From Shewanella hanedai (GTDB lineage Bacteria; Pseudomonadota; Gammaproteobacteria; Enterobacterales; Shewanellaceae): DNA of 64,000 nt. The stretch lies in contig NZ_VKGK01000002.1 in NCBI RefSeq assembly GCF_007197645.1, positions 186,001 through 250,000 of the forward strand. Reading direction: 5' to 3'. The position numbers and the translations under genes were made by a program. Position 1 is the stretch's first letter. Each line of letters begins with the position of its first letter. The notes under the pieces were generated by a model. It searched no databases. It had not been told where the DNA came from and saw nothing but the letters and a program-made list of their open reading frames with translations. Below, piece after piece: positions 8,226 through 16,403 of this stretch.

Positions 8226-9110
8226 TTATAGCTTGGGTCTTAGAGTTTCAATTATCTTTGCATCCACCCAGTAGATATCCACATCCATGTTGTCGTAATT
8301 AGTGCCATTATCTATACGTCGATTAAAGAGTAGGTATTTGCCGTCTGGCGTAACACTCGCGTAAGCATCCCATTTATCGGAATTAACCTTATCGCCCATA
8401 TTGATAGCTGGGCCCCATGAACCATCCTTTTGTCGAAAACTGATATAAAGATCTGAGTCTCCGTAATTGCCTTTACGTTTACTGTCCCAAATGAGGTAAC
8501 TTTCGTCTGGCGCGATAAAAGGGTGAGCTGTGTACGTCCCTGAATTGACCATTGAGTCCATGAGTATCGGAGCTTGACGCTTGCCGTCCTTAAGCGTCGA
8601 TATACGAATGACATCCTTGCTTTTATAATCGTCAAACACATAAGTGCCCTTGGCGGAGGCAGATAGGCGCATAATGCCCCAGTCTTTTTTATCAAACATT
8701 GGCCCAAGGCTTTGACGCTCTGACCAACCATCGCCAATGCGATCCCTGTAGCCTTCTGCCATGTGCCAGCGTTTGCCGTCAGGCGAGAATACCGTTTCGC
8801 CGATACGTGGAACCTCTAGGTACTTCTTCCAGATATTGTTTTCCTGGCGGAAGCCTATCACCACCGCAGGAGTCTTATCCCCATTGTCAGTCGTGAAGTA
8901 AAACTCTTTCATGCCGGGTGCAAACACCCCTTCAAGCTCCCATCCATCTTTCGAGATGATACCTGGTGCAAATGGCTCTGCAGTCATGCCTGGTGGGGTT
9001 TGCCCCATATAAGGGCCTTCTAAAATTGGCCAGCCTTCTTGGCCATAGCATTTGCTGATCATCGCTAATACAGCAAGCAACAGTGCAATTAACAGAGATA
9101 TTGGTTTCAT
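8226..9110 (-). CDS. exported PD40 (TolB-like) beta-propeller protein
   Basis: Starting at the ATG at 9110, which has a good AAGGA site, the product is 294 residues with a signal peptide (MKPISLLIALLLAVLAMIS). Repeated PD40 blades are visible: FSPDGKRWHM, IAPDESYLIWDSKR and VTPDGKYLLFNRR. Such propellers bind ligands or partners rather than catalyse. A longer start at 9149 would add 13 residues and spoil the signal peptide. It leads a three-gene set with the serine hydrolase and a broken paralogue. It is transcribed divergently from a membrane regulator that itself ends in a PD40-like propeller, which suggests a shared sensory or hydrolytic task. Confidence 0.8.
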   Translation of the reverse strand: MKPISLLIALLLAVLAMISKCYGQEGWPILEGPYMGQTPPGMTAEPFAPGIISKDGWELEGVFAPGMKEFYFTTDNGDKTPAVVIGFRQENNIWKKYLEVPRIGETVFSPDGKRWHMAEGYRDRIGDGWSERQSLGPMFDKKDWGIMRLSASAKGTYVFDDYKSKDVIRISTLKDGKRQAPILMDSMVNSGTYTAHPFIAPDESYLIWDSKRKGNYGDSDLYISFRQKDGSWGPAINMGDKVNSDKWDAYASVTPDGKYLLFNRRIDNGTNYDNMDVDIYWVDAKIIETLRPKL

Positions 9111-9461
9111 TTTTAATTCCTTTTTTGCCAATTTGATAACCAAGCCCACCGTGTATTCCTGTCATGGCAAACACGGTCAGGTAACGACTCACAATCACTA
9201 CTTTTTGCGATAAACATTTAACGCGATAGTTAATGAAGTAAGAGTCCTAAATTCAACCAATTGAAACTAAAACACTTGAAGTTAATATGATTTTTACCTG
9301 ACGTCTTCATGATAATGTAAAAGCCCATTGTTATCAGTTGGTTACAAAGTTGTACTCAATAGGTGTGGCAGGTATGCTGGATAGGAGTTGGAATAGGCTA
9401 GCGTGATTTCTTCGTTTAGAGTCACTTTCGAGTATCAGCTTTCATCCTAAATAGAGGTTAT
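9111..9461. other. divergent intergenic region with palindrome TACAAAGTTGTA
   Basis: This 351-base gap separates the PD40 operon from the ToxR-like regulator, so promoters for both must lie here. A 12-bp palindrome TACAAAGTTGTA (9343-9354) is the only clear symmetrical site and could be the regulator's operator. No RNA gene is visible. Confidence 0.4.
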
Positions 9462-11684
9462 ATGTCAGAGCAATACTGGGTTGGTGATTTTTTTATCGAT
9501 TTATCCAGAAATCAAATCACGAAAAATAATCAATCGGAAACTCTTGCTCCCAAAGCCTTAGCAGTGCTCACCCACTTGGCTGAAAATCGGGGTAAAGTAG
9601 TAAGCCATGACGAATTGTTAGCGAAAGTCTGGCAAGGCACTGTAGTCTCAACCAATACGCTACAAAGAAGCATTGCCCAATTAAGAAAGGCACTGGGTGA
9701 CGATGGAAAAGTTCAAGTCTATATCAAGACCCATGCTAAACAGGGATACAGTTTAGAGTGTGATGTTCGCTGGCATGATAGTGCCAACTCAACAAACGCT
9801 GAATCGGTTAACCTCAATGAAACTCAAGAAGCTATCCTTGATGAAATTTGTGTTGACGAGATCGGTGTTGAGGGGGATGACGCTAATAGCGATATTAATC
9901 ACCCCGCCAAGTTAGCCCCTAATGCTGTAGAAAACGCAGCAAAAACTCAAACATCTTCAAGATCCCGTTTAATGTCGATGGCCATCATTATCGGTATTAT
10001 CATGCTGACTTTTGTTGGATATCAATCTCTCGCTCCCGAGCAACCCCCACAATTATCCTTTGGGGAACTGCGCGCACTTACCGCTACAGATAACAAAGAG
10101 AGTGCTGGTATTTATTCGCCTGACGGTCGATACATTGTTTACCATCGTTATTCAGAAGAGTTTTGTATAAACAACCTTTGGGCCAAGGATACCAAAACAC
10201 AGGAGGAGTTTAGGCTAACCGAGAACTTAGATACATATGGCAGTCACAGCTTTTCTGAAGACGGCCAGAAACTGGCTTTTGTTCAATCTATCGACTGTAG
10301 TCAACCGATCACACAGAAAAAATGTTACAAACTCATGAGCTTGGATTTTAACAAGGCACTGAACTCGCCTCAGCCTCTACATGAATTAATGGAATGTAAA
10401 TATTCAAAAATACAAAGACCCAAATGGTTGAATAATGACAACATCGCTTTATTACAAAAGGCGTCAGATCGTTGGAAGTTAATCAATTACTCCGTCAGCG
10501 AAGATGAAAGCCAAGTCATATATGAAATCAATGATGGCACCATCATCTATTACGATTATTCAATCACAGACGGTTTGTTTGCTCTCACAACAATCCATCA
10601 TGATGGCCATTATTACATTGAAATAGTTAGCACTGATGGTCAGCTTGTATCGAGTCATCGAATCAATAAGCCCAAAGAGATACCAAGATTCAGGCATATC
10701 TATCCCAACTTTTCTCCCTTTGAAAACCTGCTCGTTTTTAGTACTGGTAGGCAGCTCTTTACACTGTCATACGAAGGTCAAATCAGTAAGGTCAGCTTGC
10801 CGCTTGATGAACCCATAGGCTCACCCGTATTTCATCCTAATGGTGATCGAATGGTGGTGATTAAAGGGCGTTACGATAGTGATATTGTATCTGTGTCACT
10901 CTCACAGATAGCAAATACACTAACTGCGACATCACAAGACAAAGAACTCACTATTTTAGAGCGTTCAACAGCTGGTGAGGACAATGCAATATTTCAACCG
11001 GGCGGCGAGTTAATTGCTTATAAGTCAGAGCGTTCGGGCGAAGAGCAAGTGTGGATCACCGATGGTGAAGGTTCACGACAGATCAGCCACTTCCCTATGG
11101 ATACATACATCTTTGGCATGGAGTGGGCTGCAGACGGACAAAGCCTTTTAGTGAATGCCAACGACATGCTGACTCAAATTGACCTGGATTCAAATCATAA
11201 AACCTTGCCATTGGAATACCCTGTTGTACGTCTTTTTCAATGGGACAGCCAAAAGCACACCGCTTTGATGCATATACGTATCAAAGGGATATTAAAATCT
11301 GTAGAGCTTAATTTAACTAATTCCGCCATACGCATGATTAATGACAAACCGGTTTCTTGGGCAACAAAAGATGATAATGGTCAACTCATCTACCTCGATC
11401 ACATGGAACGATTCTGGCGTTCAGGAGCTGTTGAAGATGAGCTTATTCAAGCGCTAGATGACCAAGGAAGTGGTAAGCGATTCGTGGTAGAAGACGGTGT
11501 CATTTATGGTATCAATGATGATTTTCAATTGTGGTCATATGCTCTGGACGCAGACAAATTTGAAATCATCGGAGAGTCACCTAAAAATGTAGACTATTTA
11601 ACCGACATCAATCAGACACAGCTTTTGATGACAATACGGGCTTTTTCAAAAAAAGAGGTCGCTGAACTCTACTTAAGCAAATAA
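9462..11684 (+). CDS. ToxR/CadC-like membrane transcriptional regulator with PD40 sensor domain
   Basis: Residues 1-100 form an OmpR-type winged helix: ALAVLTHLAENRGKVVSHDE, then the recognition region TLQRSIAQLRKALGD and the wing YIKTHAKQGYSLEC. An acidic linker follows, then one membrane segment (about residues 170-190, MAIIIGIIMLTFVGYQSL). About 550 residues outside the membrane carry TolB/PD40-like blades such as YSPDGRYIVYHRY. This is the one-component layout of CadC and ToxR, in which a periplasmic sensor controls a cytoplasmic DNA-binding domain. The divergent PD40/serine-hydrolase operon is the likely target; that is inference from position. The 740-residue length is usual for propeller-type CadC relatives. 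Confidence 0.85.
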   Translation: MSEQYWVGDFFIDLSRNQITKNNQSETLAPKALAVLTHLAENRGKVVSHDELLAKVWQGTVVSTNTLQRSIAQLRKALGDDGKVQVYIKTHAKQGYSLECDVRWHDSANSTNAESVNLNETQEAILDEICVDEIGVEGDDANSDINHPAKLAPNAVENAAKTQTSSRSRLMSMAIIIGIIMLTFVGYQSLAPEQPPQLSFGELRALTATDNKESAGIYSPDGRYIVYHRYSEEFCINNLWAKDTKTQEEFRLTENLDTYGSHSFSEDGQKLAFVQSIDCSQPITQKKCYKLMSLDFNKALNSPQPLHELMECKYSKIQRPKWLNNDNIALLQKASDRWKLINYSVSEDESQVIYEINDGTIIYYDYSITDGLFALTTIHHDGHYYIEIVSTDGQLVSSHRINKPKEIPRFRHIYPNFSPFENLLVFSTGRQLFTLSYEGQISKVSLPLDEPIGSPVFHPNGDRMVVIKGRYDSDIVSVSLSQIANTLTATSQDKELTILERSTAGEDNAIFQPGGELIAYKSERSGEEQVWITDGEGSRQISHFPMDTYIFGMEWAADGQSLLVNANDMLTQIDLDSNHKTLPLEYPVVRLFQWDSQKHTALMHIRIKGILKSVELNLTNSAIRMINDKPVSWATKDDNGQLIYLDHMERFWRSGAVEDELIQALDDQGSGKRFVVEDGVIYGINDDFQLWSYALDADKFEIIGESPKNVDYLTDINQTQLLMTIRAFSKKEVAELYLSK

Positions 11685-12861
11685 ACAAGTAGAGAGAATC
11701 GATTGTTCATTGTCTTCTAAGGACAATCAGCTGACAGGTCAATTGTGAGCAGGTTAATAGAAGACTCTTTATTCAGCAAGCACTCGGTGGACAGACAACG
11801 ATCGCTAGAGTGCTACAACTTGGGAACGGATAAAACTTACTCTTACCCAGCTTATTTGAATGCTCAATTCTCAACAACAAAGTGTAACTTCGTACACCTT
11901 TCGGTTGGCTAAGCCGAGAAACGCTCCAAAAGTGTCACTTGTTACACTATGCAATAGATTTAGCCATTAGCTCAAAATGCCCCCTAAGAATCAGAGCGCT
12001 ATTAATAATAGTGATGATTCGTTTGTTTAGTGTCTTAGCTGAATTCTCAGAGGTACTCCTCCGCTTCTCTTCACGGGTTATGCATCATGTTGCAGTTGTT
12101 CTAAGTATGTTTCCATCACGTTACTAATACCGCTTTATTTAGTGTAGGAAATTATATTAATAAAAAATATTTCTGTAGTAAAAAACAGCACTTAATTTTA
12201 GTTTTTAGTCAAAATTGTTCTATTTAGATCATTAAATATCAACAAGATATATCATTACTAACTAATTCAGGAGATCAGTGTTCAAGACGTGCTTTGCTAA
12301 GATATAAATATTACCAAACCACAGCGATTAATAGTAATAGCCTAATCGTGTCGTGAGCTAGTTTATTGTTTCTAATTAGTTTAAATGCTGATTTAATTTT
12401 AGCGTTCTATTTTATGAACTATGTTTTGATTTTGCATGTATGTTTATATGACGTTTACTTATGAACGCAATCGCAACCATTGTGACAAAAAATAACTAAA
12501 GGTTTTATTTTTGTGTAACTAAACGATGTTTGGTTGTGTAGTTGTAGTTGGGCTTGAGCTGAAAAATATGGCTAGATTTGATTATTCACCGTCTGTTATA
12601 CCTTTATATTTATTACATTTTTTAATTTTATTACTTAATTTCCTTTTACTGTTAATTTCTTCTTCATTTTAATTGTTAACGGCTATTTTAAGAAATACAT
12701 TGTTCACTTTACTTCGTTACTTTTTTTATTTAATTTGCCTGCGAATTTATTGATATTAAGCATTACAGCTTGATATTCCCTACTTCATTTAAGAGTTCAC
12801 TACCGGGATCTTAAGTGATGATGACTTTAATAAAAAATAATAAAATGGTTTTGGAGTGAAC
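11685..12861. other. long AT-rich intergenic region
   Basis: About 1.2 kb separates the regulator from the nucleotidase gene. No open frame here has a convincing start or family resemblance. Bases 12,130-12,850 are strongly AT-rich. The visible structures are the inverted repeats between 11,881 and 11,948. I see no tRNA or other RNA gene. It may be a decayed gene region plus a long leader. Confidence 0.5.
11931..11948. promoter_or_regulatory. near-palindromic operator-like site
   Basis: AGTGTCACTTGTTACACT is an imperfect dyad with AGTGT/ACACT arms. Its right half, GTTACACT, is also the exact inverse of AGTGTAAC at 11881-11888, with a small CGGTT/AGCCG hairpin between them. It could bind a dimeric repressor or be the remains of a mobile end. 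Confidence 0.3.
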
Positions 12862-15012
12862 ATGAAATTGAGTACTAAAAAGCTTCTGCTTGTCTCAAGC
12901 ATTGCTGCAGCATTAGTGGGTTGTAACAGCTCATCAGACAACAATGATAACGTGAACAATAGCACTATCAGCGTTCGTTTGATGGAAACCACTGACATCC
13001 ATACAAACGTAATGCCATACAACTACTTTGTCAGCAAAGAAGCCAACGAAACCAAGTTACCTGAATGGGGCTTAGCACGTACCTCTTTGGTTATCGAAGC
13101 GACACGTGATGAAGTTCAAAATAGCATGCTGTTTGATAATGGCGATTTGATCCAAGGTAGCCCGATGGGCGACTATATGGCTTCGCTTGGTACTGAGCAC
13201 GTTAAAGAGAATACCCATCCTGTTTACAAAGCAATGAACCAATTGCAATACGATGCCGCTAACTTAGGTAACCATGAATTTAACTACGGTCTTGAGTTCC
13301 TTGATGAGTCACTTAAAGGTTCAAAATTCCCGTATGTGAGTGCCAACGTATGGAAAGTTGATAACTCGCTAGAGAAAGTCAGCAATGCAGCTGAAGAGTG
13401 TGAAGTTCGCATCACTGAAGAGTTCTATGACACAGCTGAACACAGATATCAGCCATACGTGATCTTAGATCGTGAATTCCAAAGCAGTAACGGTGATTAC
13501 CACACCATTAAAGTCGGTGTCATTGGCTTTACCCCACCAAATATTATGGGTTGGGATGCATCATTACTAAAATGTAATGTCATGGTGTCTGATATCAAGA
13601 AAACAGCTGAACATTATGTGCCTAAAATGAAAGCAGAAGGCGCAGACATTATTGTTGCCATTCCTCACTCAGGCTTAAATGATAATGACAATGAGTTTGC
13701 TGAAAACGCAACATTACACCTTGCCTATGTAGATGATATTGATGCAATCATGTTTGGCCATGACCATCGTGAGTTCCCAAATACAACGGGTGAATACGGT
13801 GAAATTGAAGGTGTAGATGCAAAGCTTGGATTAATTAATGGTGTTCCAGCTGTTATGCCAGGTTTCTGGGGTGCTAAGTTAGGCGTTATTGATTTAACGC
13901 TAACAACTAAAGATGACGGAAAAAGCTGGGCTGTTGACCATACTAAATCAACTTCAGAGCTGCGTTCACTAGTACCAAACGGCTCAGACCAAATCATCGA
14001 AGATTTAGTGGCAGATGAGCATCAAGGCACGATTGATTACATGTCTACCTCTATTGCTTCAATCGATGTGAACATGAACAGTTTCTTCCCACAAGTGGTA
14101 CCTGATTTGTCTATTCAGGTCGTTAACGAAGCCCAACTGCATCAGTTAATAAAGTGGAAAGAAGCAGGTGAATTTGCCAATGCATCTCAAGACGCTATCT
14201 TCTTGTCTGTTTCTGCGCCATTTAAGTCTGGTCGTAATGGTCCACAAGATTTCACTAACATTCAAGAAGGTGAGTTAACTAACGCATCTGTTGCTGATAT
14301 CTATGTGTTTGATAACAATACACCAGCAGTGTTAAAGATGACTGGTTCTGATATGAAGAACTGGATTGAGTGGGTTAACTCGAATGCCTACAACAGCCTA
14401 CCTTTAGCAGCTGGCGAACGATTCCTAAATGAATCATTCCCTGGTTATAACTTTGACGTATTCTTTGGTGGCTTTAGCCAATCAGGTGAAGGCTTACTTA
14501 AGTACACTGTTAACGTTGAAAATGAATCAAAGTACATCAATATTAATGGCTTTGAGCATGACGTGACAGAGAATAAGCAGGTAACAAACCTGACCTATAA
14601 CGGCGTTGAAATTGCTGACGATGCTGAAATTTATGTCATCACTAACAACTACCGTGCATCTAATAAGAGCATGCCAGGTGTAGATAAAGCTGTTCTAGTT
14701 AAAGAAGAAGCTGCATTTAATAACCGTGAGTTAGTGCAATTCTACCTAGAAGATTCTCTAGCTGAGAACCAAGGCGATGCTTCATTGGCATTCCCTAATG
14801 CTGAAGTGTTCCAACTTGTAGCACCAAATACTAAGAGCGTTTGGTTTACATCGGCAACACTTGATGAAGCTTTCCGTTGTGTTGACAATGGAATCACTGG
14901 CCTTTCTACAGATAAAGAAGAAGGCACTAAAGCGGGCTCTGAAGGCTTTACTAAGTTCCACTTTAACTTTGACTACAACGGAGAGTTCAACTGTGCGGCT
15001 AAAGCTCAGTAA
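12862..15012 (+). CDS. lipoprotein 5'-nucleotidase / 2',3'-cyclic phosphodiesterase family metallophosphatase
   Basis: The N-terminus ends in a lipobox (ALVGCNSS), so the mature protein is lipid-anchored. The calcineurin-like metal site is complete in outline: TDIHTNV (Asp and His), FDNGDLIQGS, NLGNHEFNYG, VAIPHSGLND and FGHDHREFP. The C-terminal half matches the 5'-nucleotidase substrate domain. CpdB/UshA-type relatives release nucleosides and phosphate from extracytoplasmic nucleotides. The ATG at 12862 has a TTGGAG site five bases upstream; a GTG two codons earlier overlaps that site. The long AT-rich leader could hold regulation. It is monocistronic, with a strong terminator. Confidence 0.88.
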   Translation: MKLSTKKLLLVSSIAAALVGCNSSSDNNDNVNNSTISVRLMETTDIHTNVMPYNYFVSKEANETKLPEWGLARTSLVIEATRDEVQNSMLFDNGDLIQGSPMGDYMASLGTEHVKENTHPVYKAMNQLQYDAANLGNHEFNYGLEFLDESLKGSKFPYVSANVWKVDNSLEKVSNAAEECEVRITEEFYDTAEHRYQPYVILDREFQSSNGDYHTIKVGVIGFTPPNIMGWDASLLKCNVMVSDIKKTAEHYVPKMKAEGADIIVAIPHSGLNDNDNEFAENATLHLAYVDDIDAIMFGHDHREFPNTTGEYGEIEGVDAKLGLINGVPAVMPGFWGAKLGVIDLTLTTKDDGKSWAVDHTKSTSELRSLVPNGSDQIIEDLVADEHQGTIDYMSTSIASIDVNMNSFFPQVVPDLSIQVVNEAQLHQLIKWKEAGEFANASQDAIFLSVSAPFKSGRNGPQDFTNIQEGELTNASVADIYVFDNNTPAVLKMTGSDMKNWIEWVNSNAYNSLPLAAGERFLNESFPGYNFDVFFGGFSQSGEGLLKYTVNVENESKYININGFEHDVTENKQVTNLTYNGVEIADDAEIYVITNNYRASNKSMPGVDKAVLVKEEAAFNNRELVQFYLEDSLAENQGDASLAFPNAEVFQLVAPNTKSVWFTSATLDEAFRCVDNGITGLSTDKEEGTKAGSEGFTKFHFNFDYNGEFNCAAKAQ

Positions 15013-15058
15013 TTTAAACGACTCTAAACCAAGTTAGCTTAAACGCTGTGATTAAACT

Positions 15059-15094
15059 AAACCCCCTACTTAGCAATAAGTAGGGGGTTTTATG
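15059..15094 (+). terminator. strong rho-independent terminator
   Basis: A perfect 14-bp stem (AAACCCCCTACTTA and its inverse) closes a GCAA loop and is followed by T-rich sequence. Confidence 0.92.
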
Positions 15095-15363
15095 TTTATA
15101 TTCAGGCTGATGAGAGATGAAGTTATTAAATATGGCTCAGCCAATTTAAGTTCAAGAAAGACAGGGCAGCCATATCTTTATAAAATACATAACTAGGTAT
15201 ATTGATTCAATAGCTAAACAGGTAACAGTTAACCCAAGCTAAAACTCATTTATTTCAGTAGCTTTTTTACACAAAGGCCAGATAAAATACGTTCAATTAT
15301 TATCAAGCTGCTAGCCCTCGCTAACCGAGAGAGTTAAAGCAGTTGAATGGATGCTGTTGATAA
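15095..15363. other. intergenic region, nothing recognised
   Basis: No gene, RNA or repeat could be supported between the nucleotidase terminator and the NERD gene. A promoter for the downstream genes is expected but not clearly seen. Confidence 0.5.
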
Positions 15364-16113
15364 ATGATTCTCAAGACGAAGCGACTTCAAAATACCAAAA
15401 CACCGCAAACTGTGGCAGGTCAAAAACAGGAGCAGAACGTTGCCTTCTTTTTACGTCGAGCCTACAAAGACCATAAGCAAGTGCTGGTCATCAATGACTT
15501 TAAGTTCACTTTTAACGATGAAATAGCCCAGATTGACCACCTGATTATCTACCCTTACGGCTTTGTGTTGATCGAATCAAAAAGCATTAAAGGACATGTC
15601 AAAGTTAACAAACAAGGTGAATGGACTAGAAGTCATAGCAGTCAGTGGCAAGGAATGGCATCGCCCATCAAACAAGTGGAGTTGCAACAGGCTTTATTAA
15701 AAGAGCTACTACGCGCACATAAAAGCGAGATATTAAGTAAGTTACTCGGTATAAAACAGCAGGGATTCAACATGCGCTGTTGGGATCAACTCTGCGCCAT
15801 CTCCAGCGATGCCGTTATCGACAGAAAAACTATGTCGGCAGCGGTCTCAGACAAACTAGTAAAGTCGGAGTTTCTAGTAGAAAAGCTCAACAAGATAATG
15901 AACTTAAAGAATAAGTTTTTACGCGTAGTCAACTTCACCGATACCCGCCCAGACTTCAATCCCGCAGAGCTAGACTCTATCGGCGTGTTTTTAATTGAGC
16001 AGCATATCGCACCTAAAACAGCATCCACTAAACCTGCACCAATCATCGCCGCCATGAAGAATGAGGCGCCCCCCCCCAAAAAAAACTCAAGTCAACCTAC
16101 AAGCTCTAAATAA
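15364..16113 (+). CDS. NERD-domain nuclease-related protein, N-terminal part of a split gene
   Basis: The NERD fold is visible near the N-terminus: IDHLIIYPYGFVLIESK places Asp58, Glu71 and Lys73 in the PD-(D/E)xK nuclease arrangement. The reading frame ends at 16113, about 20 codons after a C9A8 homopolymer (16069-16085). A separate frame starting at the same place encodes two zinc ribbons. NERD proteins often end in topoisomerase-type zinc ribbons, so the two parts were almost certainly one protein of roughly 330 residues. Removal of one base in the tract joins them. The start codon has only a weak ribosome site. An ABC-type ATPase follows within 60 bases of the ribbon frame. Confidence 0.8.
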   Translation: MILKTKRLQNTKTPQTVAGQKQEQNVAFFLRRAYKDHKQVLVINDFKFTFNDEIAQIDHLIIYPYGFVLIESKSIKGHVKVNKQGEWTRSHSSQWQGMASPIKQVELQQALLKELLRAHKSEILSKLLGIKQQGFNMRCWDQLCAISSDAVIDRKTMSAAVSDKLVKSEFLVEKLNKIMNLKNKFLRVVNFTDTRPDFNPAELDSIGVFLIEQHIAPKTASTKPAPIIAAMKNEAPPPKKNSSQPTSSK

Positions 16114-16348
16114 CAAACAAACAACTCAAATCACTTTACGCTGTAAACATTGCGGAGAATCAACGAATTACAGCCCAATGTATGGCAAATTCGGCTATTA
16201 CATACATTGCAATCAATGCACTAAAAACACGCCGATGAAACAAGCCTGCCCACAGTGCAGCAGTAAGAATACCAGAGTGAAGAAAAGCAAAGAGACCTAC
16301 ACCTTAAGCTGCCAAGAGTGTGGTTGGGGAACTGGGTTGATCTACTAA
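16061..16348 (+). pseudogene. zinc-ribbon tail of the NERD protein in a shifted frame
   Basis: This frame encodes four CxxC pairs forming two zinc ribbons: CKHCGES with HCNQCTK, and CPQCSSK with CQECGWG. They resemble the C4 zinc fingers of bacterial topoisomerase I that cap many NERD proteins. Its first ATG lies inside the upstream gene and has no ribosome site. Independent translation is therefore unlikely; expression probably needs a +1 frameshift or a tract of a different length. If the tract length is a sequencing error, this is simply the C-terminus of one gene. Confidence 0.7.
16069..16085 (+). other. C9A8 homopolymer tract at the frame break
   Basis: Nine C (16069-16077) are followed directly by eight A (16078-16085). 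Upstream codons run GCG CCC CCC CCC AAA AAA in the NERD frame, and the zinc-ribbon frame lies one base further on. A change of -1 (or +2) bases joins the two parts. Tracts of this kind mutate by slippage. Confidence 0.85.
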
Positions 16349-16403
16349 CTTTCAGGTAAAGGGTTCTGCCCCGTTATCTCATAATTTAAATAGGCTTTTG
16401 AAA

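Noticed and set aside
11939..12127. A 62-codon open frame in the long intergenic region
   Set aside because: It begins within an operator-like dyad, lacks a ribosome site and has no recognisable sequence.
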